Source: Acrasis kona (lineage: Eukaryota; Heterolobosea; Eutetramitea; Acrasida; Acrasidae). Taken from it: a stretch of DNA of 64,000 nucleotides. How positions within the stretch are numbered: position 1 is the stretch's first letter; each line of letters starts with the position of its first letter. The position numbers were made by a program, and so were the translations under genes. Below are positions 1 through 10,837 of this stretch, piece after piece. Under the pieces are notes generated by a model. The model was not told the origin of the DNA. It did no database searches and worked only from the letters and a program-made list of their open reading frames with translations. The stretch spans positions 41,883-105,882 of the forward strand of contig JAOPGA020000879.1 in assembly GCA_026419775.2 (NCBI GenBank), given 5' to 3'.

Positions 1-159
1 AAACATCTGGACTTCGAAGACACTACACCAAAATCTGTACAAAGCAGCAAAATAGTAGAAATGCCACCACCGAATAGTAAGAAACGGTCTAGGTCCAACA
101 AGAATTCTAAGATGAACCCTGAGCAGCTGAAACTGATGTCAACATTTGATTTAGAATAA
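1..159 (+). CDS. C-terminal end of an unrecognised protein (5' partial)
   Basis: Frame 1 is open from the first base to TAA at 157-159 and encodes 52 residues. The tail is polar: an acidic/Thr-rich start, then a basic Ser/Arg/Lys/Asn patch (KKRSRSNKNSK) and the ending STFDLE. The rest of the gene lies left of the window, so neither function nor exon structure can be given. The coding call rests on the uninterrupted frame at the edge and its amino-acid composition only. The basic patch could act as a nuclear localisation signal; this is inference. Confidence 0.4.
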   Translation, partial: KHLDFEDTTPKSVQSSKIVEMPPPNSKKRSRSNKNSKMNPEQLKLMSTFDLE

Positions 160-1079
160 ATTTTAATTTCTTAAGCAAATATTATATAAGTACCCTATCA
201 AGATATTCAACTTATCATTATATTGGTGTGTGGCGGAGTGGTTGTGTGATGAAACGTAAATGAGGAGTCGGTAGTTCGAGCGAAGTATGAAGATTATGCA
301 CAAAAAATACAGCATTTTTAAACTCATAACGGTGTTATAGAAACGCCGCAATCTGTTAATAGAATGACGTGTTGACATGATGTATTAAACCTGGGGATCC
401 CATCCGTACCACAATTTTCGAGTAAACCCGCTGATTTCGACAACCCTGCCGCTACGGAGTTGCCATGCAAAAATTTAAAAGGTGTTTTTGTTGCCACTTT
501 ATCAACAGAAAAACAGTAGACGCTATCACCTTGTATGTAGTTTTTAATGTGAAGGAGTTCCCGTTACATTGAATAATCCGTCGACTACTAGCGTCTAGCA
601 TTATGGTATTATTTTTGGTTATGTGTGTTTCTTTTATTGATTTATTTTGTATATGTTTGAAAAATTATTTGCGCCACTCTATATCTTCTATATCTGTGGT
701 ACCTGCTAGCTCTCTTACATCGAATCTAATCTTCTATAAATTCTTATCGGTATTATGGAAGTCGTAGTTGTACACTATTGCGCGTTGTGACCTTGATGAC
801 TCCTTCATTATTAATTTTGGTGTTACTTTGGATGTTTCTTGTAATGTATACAAAGGCAATCAACTGAAAATCAAACCACACCCGATTCCGCTGTGCTACT
901 ATTACAGTCCCTAAAATGAAAGTAGGCATTTTTGCGATGTACAGTATTATTTGGTAATAGCGCCAGTGTGATAACAAACTTCGTTGGGATGCGGAAGCAA
1001 GATTATCGATATGGAGTTAAAGGAACATCTTTAACAATCAAAACTTTCAATTAGCAATAGACGGTGTTAACAATATTTG

Positions 1080-1472
1080 TTATTTTACTTCAGGTACTTC
1101 TGATACAGCACTGGTCAGAGAGATACCTCGGCGGTACTTCAGGTACTTCTGATACAGCACTCTGAGATCTCCTTGTTTAATGCTGGCTCTAATGTCCATG
1201 CTCAATTGATCGCTACTTAACATTTGTTGTGTACCTACCTTTCGTTGTTTGTCAGGACTACCTGCCAAATCATAATCACGAGATGTGAGAATGATGAGAC
1301 TCGTCACAGCAAGTATGATTGTTCCCAATCTTCAGTTTTCTTGTGTGTGTTCAATAACGTCACCAGCTGCCATTTCCTTTGGCTTGTTTCGAGCCCAATA
1401 CACTGATCCTTGATATGTTCGTTCTTGTGACAGATGCACTGCCATCAACTCCAGGCTGACCTGTCTTGACCT
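1080..1472 (-). pseudogene. Decayed-looking reading frame with one internal TGA
   Basis: Reading right to left, one frame stays open from 1472 to TAA at 1080-1082 except for a single TGA at 1332-1334. The upstream part reads protein-like (for example VHLSQERTYQGSVYWARNK). The downstream part has a hydrophobic run followed by a charged tail that ends in the duplicated DNA segment. I recognise no family. It could be a pseudogene fragment, an exon pair split by a missed intron, or chance; confidence is low. Confidence 0.2.
1086..1161. repeat. 49-bp-period tandem duplication (27-bp identical core)
   Basis: A 27-base segment starting TACTTCAGGTACTTCTGATA occurs at 1086-1112 and again at 1135-1161. 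Each copy also contains the internal near-repeat TACTTC. The copies are identical over the core and are separated by 22 bases. This is a simple local duplication with no mobile-element ends visible. Confidence 0.75.
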
Positions 1473-1870
1473 TTACTGCTCTTGTTTGTTAATCAAGTAC
1501 GCAACGCAACTTGCGTCGAATGAGTCATTGTATACTGTTGAATCAGTGTCTTTCAATTCTGATACAGTATCAACTAGAGTGGATCTATTTTTAAGAACGC
1601 TAAAACTGTTAAACGAAAAACAAAATCGTAGAGGAGATCAAAGATTTAATCGTTGCTAATATGAACCAAAGGTAAATTTGTTTGAAGCTGAAGCCAACTA
1701 TTGTACGAAGAAGTCAGTAAATTAAATTTTTGAAGAAATTCAAGTTGTTACAGTAGCGACACGAATGTTAAAAATCACGAAAATTTGTGAACCAAATAAA
1801 TTTGTGAACCGATTTGCAACACCTCTGTACAATAATATACTTAATTTGATATAAAAATGATGGTGTGAAG

Positions 1871-3803
1871 ATGAATGCCACAGCGTCTATGAATTACTTC
1901 GATCCATCGAGTTTGTTGAAAAATACAGCTAACAATGGTGTTTCCACGTATGCCGGAGTTCCGCATGGTCACAGTCAACGTTATTACAATTTTGGTAAGC
2001 AACTGTTGGTCGGCCGAGCCAAATAGTACATTGCATGGATACTCAACAAATACATGATGGGGAAGTATCACCAACAGAATTTAATGGAATAGTGTCCCGA
2101 CCAAGCGTTTTGAGTCAATTATCAGAAGACGAACAATCTGATGATGAATACTTCGAGGTAGATGATGTGATAAGTCCAACCGAGGGTGGACCAATTGGTG
2201 ATGTTGTTAACGTAGACCCTGTAAACAAAACCGACGAGGAAATTCTCCAGGACTTTGTTGTCAAAGATTTAGATACTGGCAACGTATCGACTCTATATCA
2301 GGCAGACACTACTTTAAATCCTATATACGAGCATATTGTTCGTAAAGTTAAAGATTATAACGATCCAACTTCTCCGAACAGTAGCGTAACCAGCCCCACT
2401 TTCACTCCGCCGCAAACCAAAACCACGAGATCGCACTCTATTGCTGAACTCCACAAAAGCAATTTTTTAGTAAATTTTCAAGAAAAAGAAGCACCTCAGC
2501 AACAAATACAGAGTCACAAAAAGATGAAGTAACCGCCTCGAATCAAACTGAAGAGCCAGAAGAGGAAGAGACACACGATGACAGCTACATTAAAGTTACA
2601 GCAACAAAGAAGAGGCTCAAACAATTTAGCAAGTTAAAAAAGGTCCAAGTCATAAATGCACATGCCGGCGCTATATGGGTTATGAAGTTCAACAGAAGCG
2701 GCCAGTATCTAGCCACAGGTGGTCAGGATGGTTATGTAATTATTTGGAAAATGAACAGAAAAAGAAGAAGCAGCAAGCCGCCTCCACCTGTATCAACCGA
2801 CACTCCGTTGGACGAACTGGACGGCGTGCAACAAATAAACACTGATCCCGACACTTCCACATCACCCACGTCAAACCGCGGACTTTTTATTGTAGAAGCG
2901 CCTTATAGAAAATTCTTGAATGGTCAGAGTGGTGACGTGTTGGACCTTGACTGGTCGAAGAGTAATTTCCTAATCACATCAAGCATGGACAAGAGAGTCA
3001 GAGTTTGGCATGCGACGCGTGAAGAGTGCTTGGTTACTTTTCTACATTCCGAAATTGTGACCGGAGTTCAGTTCCACCCAACAAACGAAACATTGTTCAT
3101 CACTGGAAGCTTTGACGAAAAATTAAGACTATTCAACCTAAGACAAAAAGCACTTTTATTCTTTGCCGATACAAAATACATGTTGACAACTGTTGGTTTC
3201 AGGTAAGGTTACATATTCTTCATGATGCTAATATGTGGCAGTGGGTGTGGAAAGATTGCAATGGCCGGAACTTTCGACGGAAAATGCTTATTCTATCAGA
3301 TCGGACCCACAGGAATGAAAAAAAAGACTCAGATTGACGTTAGAAGCAGAAGAGGAAAAAATAAGGGACGCAAAGTGACTGGAATAGTGTTGACTCCCGA
3401 CCAGTCTCAGGTATTGGTCACCACAAATGATTCCAGAGTTCGATTGTATTCATTACACGATTATTCGGAGAACTGTAAATACTCTGGTCTTGACAACCAA
3501 TCCAGTCACATTCGTGCTACTTTTGACCATTCTGGAAAGATGATTATATCTGGAAGCGAAGATCATCACGTTTACTTGTGGAACGTAATGAGCGAGGCTA
3601 GAACGGAAGGAAAGAACAGAGTGACCAGCTATGAGAGCTTTTGCGATCATGACAGCATAGTTACGAATGCATTGTTTATGAACGCCGTTGATGACGACAG
3701 CGATAATATGAATGGAAGAGTGATTGTGACGGGTGACTTTAGGGGAGAGTTGAGAGTGTATGAGAACTTTGGTGATCCACAACCAGTAAAATATCATATT
3801 TAA
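1871..3803 (+). CDS. WD40-repeat protein
   Basis: Four-exon model: introns 1995-2026 (32 nt), 2470-2513 (44 nt) and 3203-3241 (39 nt, GTAAGG donor, TGCTAAT branch) give 605 residues in frame. The first 230 residues are acidic and Ser/Thr/Pro-rich, probably disordered. A beta-propeller follows: IWVMKFNRSGQYLATGGQDG, then VLDLDWSKSNFLITSSMDKR, then VTGVQFHPTNETLFITGSFD, then later blades ending VIVTGDFRGELRVYENF. The layout (acidic N-terminus, blades split by a low-complexity insert) resembles WDR44-type Rab-effector proteins, but I assign only the fold. ATG 1871 is upstream of a second ATG at 2035; the first two introns lack a clear branch motif, so the N-terminus is the least certain part. 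ATP10 starts 28 bp downstream. Confidence 0.75.
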
Positions 3804-3831
3804 TTGTAATCGTCTTTTTTGTTTTTTTTAC

Positions 3832-4734
3832 ATGTTGTTGCGGAGGGTTAGTGCAATATCATGTGGGAGGTGTTATGGAATCTTGCATGATTTGGGATTG
3901 TTTCGTAAGGAAACAAGGATAGTGCCACCATCCAGTTCGGACGAGGAAGGTGAAACATTTGTGGATTATAGAGAAAAATTCAACCAAACAGACTTCACGC
4001 AAGATAAAAGGTATATTATCGCTTGTCCATACAAAGTTTGAACCATTAACAGGCAAGTGGAAAATGTGACATTATCACCCAATATCGAAGGGAAATTATT
4101 TACTGCACTCCCAGTAGTTATACCGGCTTCTGATTCGCTACAATTTCCTCACTTTGGTGATTCAAGAACATTAAGGGGTGTAAACGTGAACATACCGCAG
4201 TACGTTACACAAAATCGTATAAAAGCAACCTTGGTCATCTTGCGTTACTCTGCTATTGGCGCAGTATGTTTCATTTTACTCAATTTTAAACCTTCTTAGC
4301 CACACGCAGATAAATGGACGGAGATCTTTCTTAAAAAATTCCCAACAGCCACAGGGATAATAAAATCAGATGGAACATCCAACGGAACGGATTCTGACGA
4401 AGAAATGAACTTTCCACCCGGACAAAAAGGAGTTCAAATACTCGATGTACATGCCGTCGAACAACTCTCCATACATGTAGTAAGAGCAATTATAGATCGG
4501 TTCATTCGCAGAAATACACCTGAACATCGAAGATCACATACAGTTACAACGTATAAACCAAACTCCGTAATAGGTAACTACAAGCAGGTGTTGAACATTA
4601 GTGACCTTCAAACATGCTATGTGTTTTTATTAGATAAAAAGGCAAGAGTTCGATGGAGGGCTGTGGGATACCCGACAGAAACAGAAGGAGAAATGTTATT
4701 GCAATTAGCTAGTAAAATGATTTCTTCGTCTTGA
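3832..4734 (+). CDS. atp10: ATP10-like mitochondrial ATP synthase assembly factor
   Basis: Three exons (introns 4011-4052 and 4264-4299) encode 274 residues. The C-terminal half carries the family pattern: a central KWTEIFLKKF segment, NSVIGNYKQVLNISDLQTCY and the closing YVFLLDKKARVRWRAVGYPT, matching the GYVFLVD..gkiRW..sG signature of ATP10 proteins. Known ATP10 acts in the mitochondrial inner membrane in processing and assembling Atp6 into the Fo sector of ATP synthase. The N-terminus MLLRRVSAISCGRCYG is Arg-rich without acids, a typical mitochondrial targeting sequence, which supports the ATG at 3832. Splicing removes in-frame stops in both introns, and the joined frame is exact. Confidence 0.8.
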
Positions 4735-4932
4735 GTCATGTGTTGTTTTGTATAAAATTTCTTCTTTGGATGTTTGCTTGAGAAGTTGTAACGCTCATTT
4801 CTGATCCTATTCATGATAAAGACTGCAATCAATTTCTGTTCGTCACAACGATCGAAGGTTCTTTGCTTCAATCAGAACAAAGTTTTGGTCTGCTTTACAA
4901 AACAATTAATCCATCGTTCACTGGAAGAAGAA

Positions 4933-5935
4933 ATGGTTGGCAAAAGGAAGGCTGAGGCAGAAGGATCAGGAGATAAAAAGGTCAAGGTTGATCGTGAGCA
5001 TCCTTATGATGAGGATAGTGAATATAAGCTCGTCAGTTGGAATGTGAATGGATACAAAGCTTTTTGGGGGAAAGAATCTGGAAAATACTTGAAAGATTTG
5101 GTTGCGAAGGTAGGCAAGTTCAGAACGGCAGTAGCTAAACACTTCTTAGGAAAGCCCTTCCATCATTGGATTACAGGAAACAAAATTGCAAAAGAAGTTA
5201 GAGGGCACGTACGAAGACATTTTGCCCGGTTATGTATCGCACTTTAACAGTTGTACAGCCAAGAATGGATACTCTGGAACAGCGGTCTACATTAAAAATT
5301 CAATAAAGCCAATAGCCGTGACATTTGGTATGGGTATAGAAAAGCACGATACAGAGGGACGTAACATTACAGTAGAACTACCAGAGTACTATTTTGTTGT
5401 TTCTTACGGTAAATTAAACAAAAAAAGTTCCTTTTTAACGAAAATGTAGTTCCCAACAGTGGTTCAAAGCTTGAGAGACTTGATTACCGTACTGAAGAAT
5501 GGGACGTAGACATGTTCAAGTACCTTAACACCCTTCAGGAAAAGAAGCCAGTCATTTGGACTGGTGACTTGAATGTTGCAATTCTAGATATTGATGTACA
5601 CAACCCGAAGGGTAATAAGAACACTGCTGGATTCACAGATCAAGAAAGGAATAGTTTCAGAAAATTAATTGACGAACACAAATACATTGACTCCTTCAGA
5701 CACTTCCAAAAAGATGTCAAGAACTGTTACACTTACTGGGTAAGTCACACATTACATCAAGTATAACATAATTTTTCAGGGATACAGAATGAACATGAGA
5801 GAAAAAGATAAGGGTTGGAGATTAGACTACTTTATGACTTCAGAGAGTTTGAAGGACAAGTTGAAGGATTCGTACATTTTAAAATCATACTTGGGGTCCG
5901 ATCACTGTCCATTAGGATTAATTATCAAGAAATAA
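4933..5935 (+). CDS. apex1: AP endonuclease, APE1/ExoIII family
   Basis: Four exons (introns 5110-5149, 5409-5449 and 5740-5779, each about 40 nt) give 293 residues. The enzyme cuts DNA 5' of abasic sites in base excision repair. Catalytic motifs in order: KLVSWNVNGYKAF (metal Asn), GLQETKL (metal Glu), the NGYSGTAVY segment, SYVPNSG (catalytic Tyr), WTGDLNVA (Asp/Asn), NPKGNKNTAGFTDQER, the WRLDYFMTS segment, and the terminal GSDHCPLGL (catalytic Asp-His pair). The first 40 residues are Lys-rich (KRKAEAEGSGDKKVKVD) and look nuclear. An in-frame ATG at 4813 would add 40 residues including a hydrophobic stretch, so a longer, possibly organelle-targeted form cannot be excluded. Confidence 0.93.
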
Positions 5936-5976
5936 AGTTACATCTTTATAATAGAACTGTTTATAAAATACAAAAT

Positions 5977-7191
5977 TCATTTCGAAGTTTCATCAATGTT
6001 AGTAACAGATTTTGCTGCTATCAGCGACAACAATGCAGCAACGTAATAAACTAAGCTAGGCATTGGGACTGTTGTGTTTTCCGAAGTGGTGTAGCTGTAC
6101 AAATTTAAGAATAAAAGTGATGACAACATTCTACTTGTTAGTGCTATGGTTGACAAACCACCCTGCAATGTTCCTTGATCTTCATTAACTTGTTTCGACA
6201 TGATCCCATTGAGAATTGGATCAACCATAACACCCAAAGAATAAAATAATAGTGAGGCGAACACCAAATAGTCAGTTTTGAAAGATGCCATCATAATACA
6301 AAACAAAGCATAAATGGACAAACAAACCGAAGCACAAAACACATCTCCATATTTCTGTAGCACTCTAGGTAACACCAAACCCTGAACAAGAACATTTGTC
6401 AAACCCATTACCGACATGTACAATCCATTTTTCTTTTCATCAAAGCCATAAACATGAGTAGAATACATAGGAAAAAGATTCAAAAACCCTTGATATGACA
6501 AACCACCAACAAAAACAACAATAGACCAAGATTTTAATGACTGATTAGAAAATAATTTTAACACGCATCTTATAGGGTTTAGAGATGAAAGAGTTATAGA
6601 AGGTGTTTTTTCGGCAATAATCTTTAATTTTGTCTCTGGTATACGAATGGCACAGAATAGCAGTGCTAGGACATTTGCTACCAAAGCGTACGTAAAAGTG
6701 CTGTCAAAGTTCAAGATGGAAGACAAGTAGGATCCCAATGAGAACCCTATTCCAAAAGGAACGCCAACACTCAAAGCAAAATTTGATCCTCTTTTGTCGT
6801 GAGGTGAGGAGTCTGCTACTTGTGTGGCACATGTTTGAAATAAATTTCCGCAAAGTCCCAAAACGACCTGAGCAGCAACCATCCAATAAATACTCCGGTT
6901 GTTGCAACATGCGATCAGGCAAATTGAAGATGAAGTAATAAAGAACATTTGTGTAATCATGATTGGTCGTCTTCCAATTATATCTGTTAGTAATCCATAT
7001 GTGGGGCTTAATAAAAGTTGTAGCATTAATACTACCGTCATCAGGTTTCCAAATGCTGTGGATGATCTCGATACGTCGTTATCGTATATAGAGTTCACGA
7101 GAAGTGCTTGAGAGGTTGTTATGGATCCTATAGACGAAGAGCACAGCATTACGAATACTCCCATGTCAATCAATCGAAGGTTGTGATCCAT
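5977..7191 (-). CDS. MFS transporter (TetA/MFSD14-like)
   Basis: Intronless, 404 residues, about 12 hydrophobic segments. The A-motif between helices 2 and 3 is clear (GLLTDIIGRRPIMI) and a C-motif-like Gly run (VGVPFGIGFSLGSYL) lies in helix 5; both are typical of drug-proton antiporters and the MFSD14/HIAT1 group of solute carriers. The substrate cannot be told. The first ATG is at 7189-7191; upstream in-frame codons begin with TTG and are not used. It is convergent with the AP endonuclease, 41 bp from its stop. Confidence 0.85.
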   Translation of the reverse strand: MDHNLRLIDMGVFVMLCSSSIGSITTSQALLVNSIYDNDVSRSSTAFGNLMTVVLMLQLLLSPTYGLLTDIIGRRPIMITQMFFITSSSICLIACCNNRSIYWMVAAQVVLGLCGNLFQTCATQVADSSPHDKRGSNFALSVGVPFGIGFSLGSYLSSILNFDSTFTYALVANVLALLFCAIRIPETKLKIIAEKTPSITLSSLNPIRCVLKLFSNQSLKSWSIVVFVGGLSYQGFLNLFPMYSTHVYGFDEKKNGLYMSVMGLTNVLVQGLVLPRVLQKYGDVFCASVCLSIYALFCIMMASFKTDYLVFASLLFYSLGVMVDPILNGIMSKQVNEDQGTLQGGLSTIALTSRMLSSLLFLNLYSYTTSENTTVPMPSLVYYVAALLSLIAAKSVTNIDETSK

Positions 7192-7434
7192 TGTTTGCTT
7201 CCTGTTACAATCAACCAATGTTTATTGTTGGTTAAGTTGGATCCAATTTACGTAGCGACGTTAAAATATCATGTATCACCCCAATACATAGATTACAGAT
7301 TCGGTGAACAATGAATTCTATGTGTGTGTGAATAGAAACATGAATGATTTAAGATTTTTTAATGTTGGAAGAATTCATAGCCAGCACAACTCATGCATCC
7401 CAAGTTGACTAGACAACCATTAATGTAATGTGTA

Positions 7435-10400
7435 TTATTTATTAAAGTGTAGAAGGAATGTATCTATAGCTTCCCTTTTTACTGTTTTCCATTCTTTTTG
7501 AATTGCATTTTGATTAACTAGCTGTGTGACAGGATCTTGTTTGTTCAAATCAACAACAGATAACAAGCCTAAATCCCTTGTCCTCTTTGAAATCTCGCAC
7601 AAAGACTTTACAAAACACAACTTTTTGTCCTGCTCCTCCATCCTAGTTTTATAAGGTTGTTTACCTAGTATTCTTGACGCTGCAATCTCATTCTGCCTAG
7701 CTTTCTCTTCAAACTGCTTGCGTGTAATCAATTGTACAGTTGACTTTATAAACTCCAACTCGCTCTTATCGACATAATCTAATTTGTGTTGTGATCGGAA
7801 ATTTGATTCGTAGTGTTTCACTTCTTTTTCGAACAAGGGAGAGGTAACATCGCTCATCTTCGGTGATGTTGAAGATTTATTCAATTTGTCCCTCAAGTCT
7901 TTATTTTGCAGTTCGATTTCGGCAAAATCTGCATGTAGGGATTCAATTGCCTCTTTGTAAGTTTGTTCATTTTGTTTTAATTTTTCAATCTCCTTCTTTA
8001 ATAGTTCTGCCTGTTCAACCTCTTTTTGTAATAATTGATTTTGATGATTTTGAAATTGTCAAATCTGACAATTCTTTTTCAAGCCCAAAGCATTTATCGG
8101 TAATTTGCTCGAGATTTTTCTGCGAGTCCTTGTATTTTTCAGAAATTTCAGAAACATTCATTTCTAATTCTTTTAATTTTGGAACTAATTTAATGATGTG
8201 ATGATGACTCTTGCCTTACAATCAGAGCTCTTTCACTCATAATTTGGTCAACATCTACCAATTCTTGATTGTGGCCCGTGGAAATGATCTCTTCGCAAAC
8301 ATCAGAAATATTTTTACTTATACTCTGTGATAAATCAGATGGTATCATGTCAACATCAGGAGACTCTTTGAATGATGCAATCATTTGCTCTGTCTGGTCA
8401 TCGCCTATATCCAAGACAGTACAATAACAAGAAAAAGTGTCATTTAAAGAATTAAGCGATTCCAACGACACACACACAACAAAACCAACATTTTCTTTTT
8501 TGTAAACAATATCCCTCAAAGTTGTCAATGTCTCATCAAGAAGTCCCATTTTGACCTCCTGTAGTAGATTTATCATGCAAGACAATTTATTTGTTGTAAT
8601 TTTATGACACAAAAAGGCAAACATGATCCATTCATGTACAAAAAACTTGTTTTTGTGGGTAACTTGGACATCTTCATAATCAACAAGCACACGGTTAAAT
8701 TTTTTATAATATTGAAGCAGTTGGGTATGTTCTTCTTTTGATTGCTTCATGACAGCATAAATGTTTTTGATATCATATGCTTTTGTGTTTTTTACTAAAA
8801 GTGAAATGAATAATAACAAAAAGTCATTTCTTACTTTTTTCATCCAAGTAATTCAAAATCTCATCGCTCACAATATGCATCTGCACCATATCTTCACTTA
8901 CTGAATTTAAAATATTCATTACTGATTTGATTAAATAACGATATGCTCCCCATGATGTTGTGTTAATATGACCACTAAGACTGGATATCTTTAATAGATA
9001 AGGTTTCATATGAGATATAAAAGTAAGCTCTTTCAAATCTTGTTGCTTAATTGCATCCATGATTTTATCAATATACATTTCACAGGACAATAGCTCGCTC
9101 AAGAATCTTCCACATTTTAAGAACTTTGTAGATGATGTGGTATTTGCATGTTGAAAGATTTTTAGTAAAAATGAACCTAAGCACAACAAGCTATTAGTCT
9201 TTTAAAGAGTAACATGATGAAATAAAAATAAAAAACTTACATAAACCTGAGCAAATTGCTGATTCTTATCATTTTTTTGATTTTCTGGTTGTACAAGAGT
9301 GTTGTTATTGTCATCTTTATCATCATCATCCATTGAGAATTTGTATTCTCCACCAATAATGCTTGATATCATCTCAAATTTATTAATCATGCTTTGTAAG
9401 GTTGCATATGATTTGAGAGCCCTTACATCCTCCTCAACAACATTTTCAGGTATCAATCGCTCTACAGCCTGCACACAATATCGGTCAATAATTCTAGAGT
9501 TGACCTCTCTCAACTCCAACTCCCATACTTGAGCTTTTGCATTCTTTAACTTGTTTTGTACTTTGTGATACATGTGCATTAATTTTGATGTCTTTTCCCT
9601 CATTGAATCAGCGGCCTCTACTTCTCCTGATTGAGAGGCGCGTACATTTTGTATTTCTTGATTGAGTTGGGTACACTTTGCCCTAAAGTTATTAATTGCT
9701 TTTTCTTTTGCTGCAATTGCTTCTCTTTGTACTTGTTCATTTTGTTTGAAAGCTAATAACTCTTCGTCCTTTTTTTCTATTGACCGTTAGTGATTTTTGG
9801 TGATGATCTTGTTCATACCGACTTCGAATTTTAAAAGAGTAATTTCTTCTTCGTTGAATGCTTGGAGTTGATCGGAATAGTCTTTGAGTTCTTCCGACGC
9901 CTTCAATCGGTCATTTAATTCTTCTAATTCTTCCGTTAATTGCAAGTTCTTTGAGGATAACTTTTCAATCACATCTTCTGATTCCTCTGCTAATTGAAGT
10001 TGTTCCAATAAAATTCCGACCTGCTCCTCGAAGTCTTCGATTTTTTGTTTGTATCCCTCAATCTGGTTGTTTTCAGACTCCAATGCTGCTATTTTTAGTT
10101 TGTAGCTCTCGACATCTTTTTCGGAAGCATCCTTCAACCGAAATAGCGCTTCTTTGAGCTTTACGTTTTCTATTGTTTGAGGTTGGTCGGTTGACCCACC
10201 CTCTAGCTGCTCAATTTTCTCTTGAAGTAGTTTTAGCGACTCCTCTGCATACTCTTTATCAAGAACCGCGGTCTCCTACAAAAAAGGTTATTTCATTTTG
10301 AAGAATTCGTTACCAGCGTAATTTGAATGTCGAAGATTCTTTCTTCATGTTCCGATTTTATGCTGGAAATTGTCCTCTCTGCTTCTTGTATCTGCTCATA

Positions 10401-10802
10401 TGATTTTGCCAATCTATCCTGAAGTTCTCGAATATCTGTTGGAAAATCACTAAGCGGGGTGATTACAACTGGTGACTTGGGTTTGTCAACTGCGCCAACT
10501 GTGGGTTCTGGTTCCTCTCCGAAGGTGTTACCACCATCAACGAAAGTGGGTGTCTTAAAAGAATAACTTGGGGTGAGCAACTGCCAACTAGGTGATTCTA
10601 GAGGTGTGCTAGGTGGTTCGATTAACGTTTCCTTTACCTTGTCTTTCCTATTTTTAATTCTTTTTTGATTATCCATTAATGCTTGCATCTTTGCCTTTAA
10701 ACTGATTTTTGTAGATGCATTTTTATTAGTAGGCACTTCTAGAGTGTCTTTCTCGGCTGTTTCATTAATATTGAGCTTTAGGGATTCAGTGTTGTTTGGC
10801 AT
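7435..10802 (-). CDS. dctn1: Dynactin p150(Glued)-like coiled-coil protein, frameshifted in this assembly
   Basis: About 1050 residues. Introns at 10276-10313, 9777-9818, 9199-9240 and 8795-8834 are clear; a fifth near 8185-8240 is needed but its donor is uncertain (a 52-nt intron restores frame). Order: basic N-terminus, Pro/Ser/Thr linker, long coiled coil, then a helical domain containing DRYCVQAVERLIPENVVEED, which matches the dynactin domain of p150 (MSLLTAFMPDSFL segment), and a C-terminal coiled coil. p150 links dynein to cargo and, usually, to microtubules through an N-terminal CAP-Gly domain; none is present here. One extra T near 8045 must be ignored to join two well-formed coiled-coil frames. 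The ATG at 10800-10802 is 35 bp from the divergent RCC1 gene. Another long coiled-coil protein is the alternative. Confidence 0.6.
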
Positions 10803-10837
10803 CTTGAAGTCGACGATTCCATTACAATTTTTTTTGA
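10803..10837. promoter_or_regulatory. 35-bp divergent start-to-start gap
   Basis: The dynactin-like gene (minus) and the RCC1-repeat gene (plus) start at 10802 and 10838. Only 35 bases with a T-rich run lie between the two ATGs, so any core promoters and 5' UTRs must overlap each other or the opposite coding sequence. No specific element is recognisable. Confidence 0.35.

Larger units (their letters stand above)
160..1870. other. Gene-poor intergenic stretch
   Basis: About 1.7 kb without a convincing gene. Short ORFs occur on both strands but have AT-driven composition and no motif I know. The notable contents are a 49-bp tandem duplication (1086-1161), a longer minus-strand reading frame broken by one TGA (1080-1472), and a tRNA-like stretch near 225-285 that does not fold properly. 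The last 70 bases before the WD40 gene are very AT-rich (ATATAAAA-type) and may hold its promoter. Confidence 0.5.

Noticed and set aside
225-285. tRNA-Leu/Ser-like stretch (TGGCGGAGTGGTT ... GGTAGTTCGAG)
   Set aside because: Only the D-arm-like and a degenerate T-loop-like word are present; no acceptor, anticodon or T stem can be paired.
753-977. Minus-strand ORF considered as a retroelement remnant
   Set aside because: No reverse transcriptase, integrase or RNase H motif could be read in any frame; composition fits chance.
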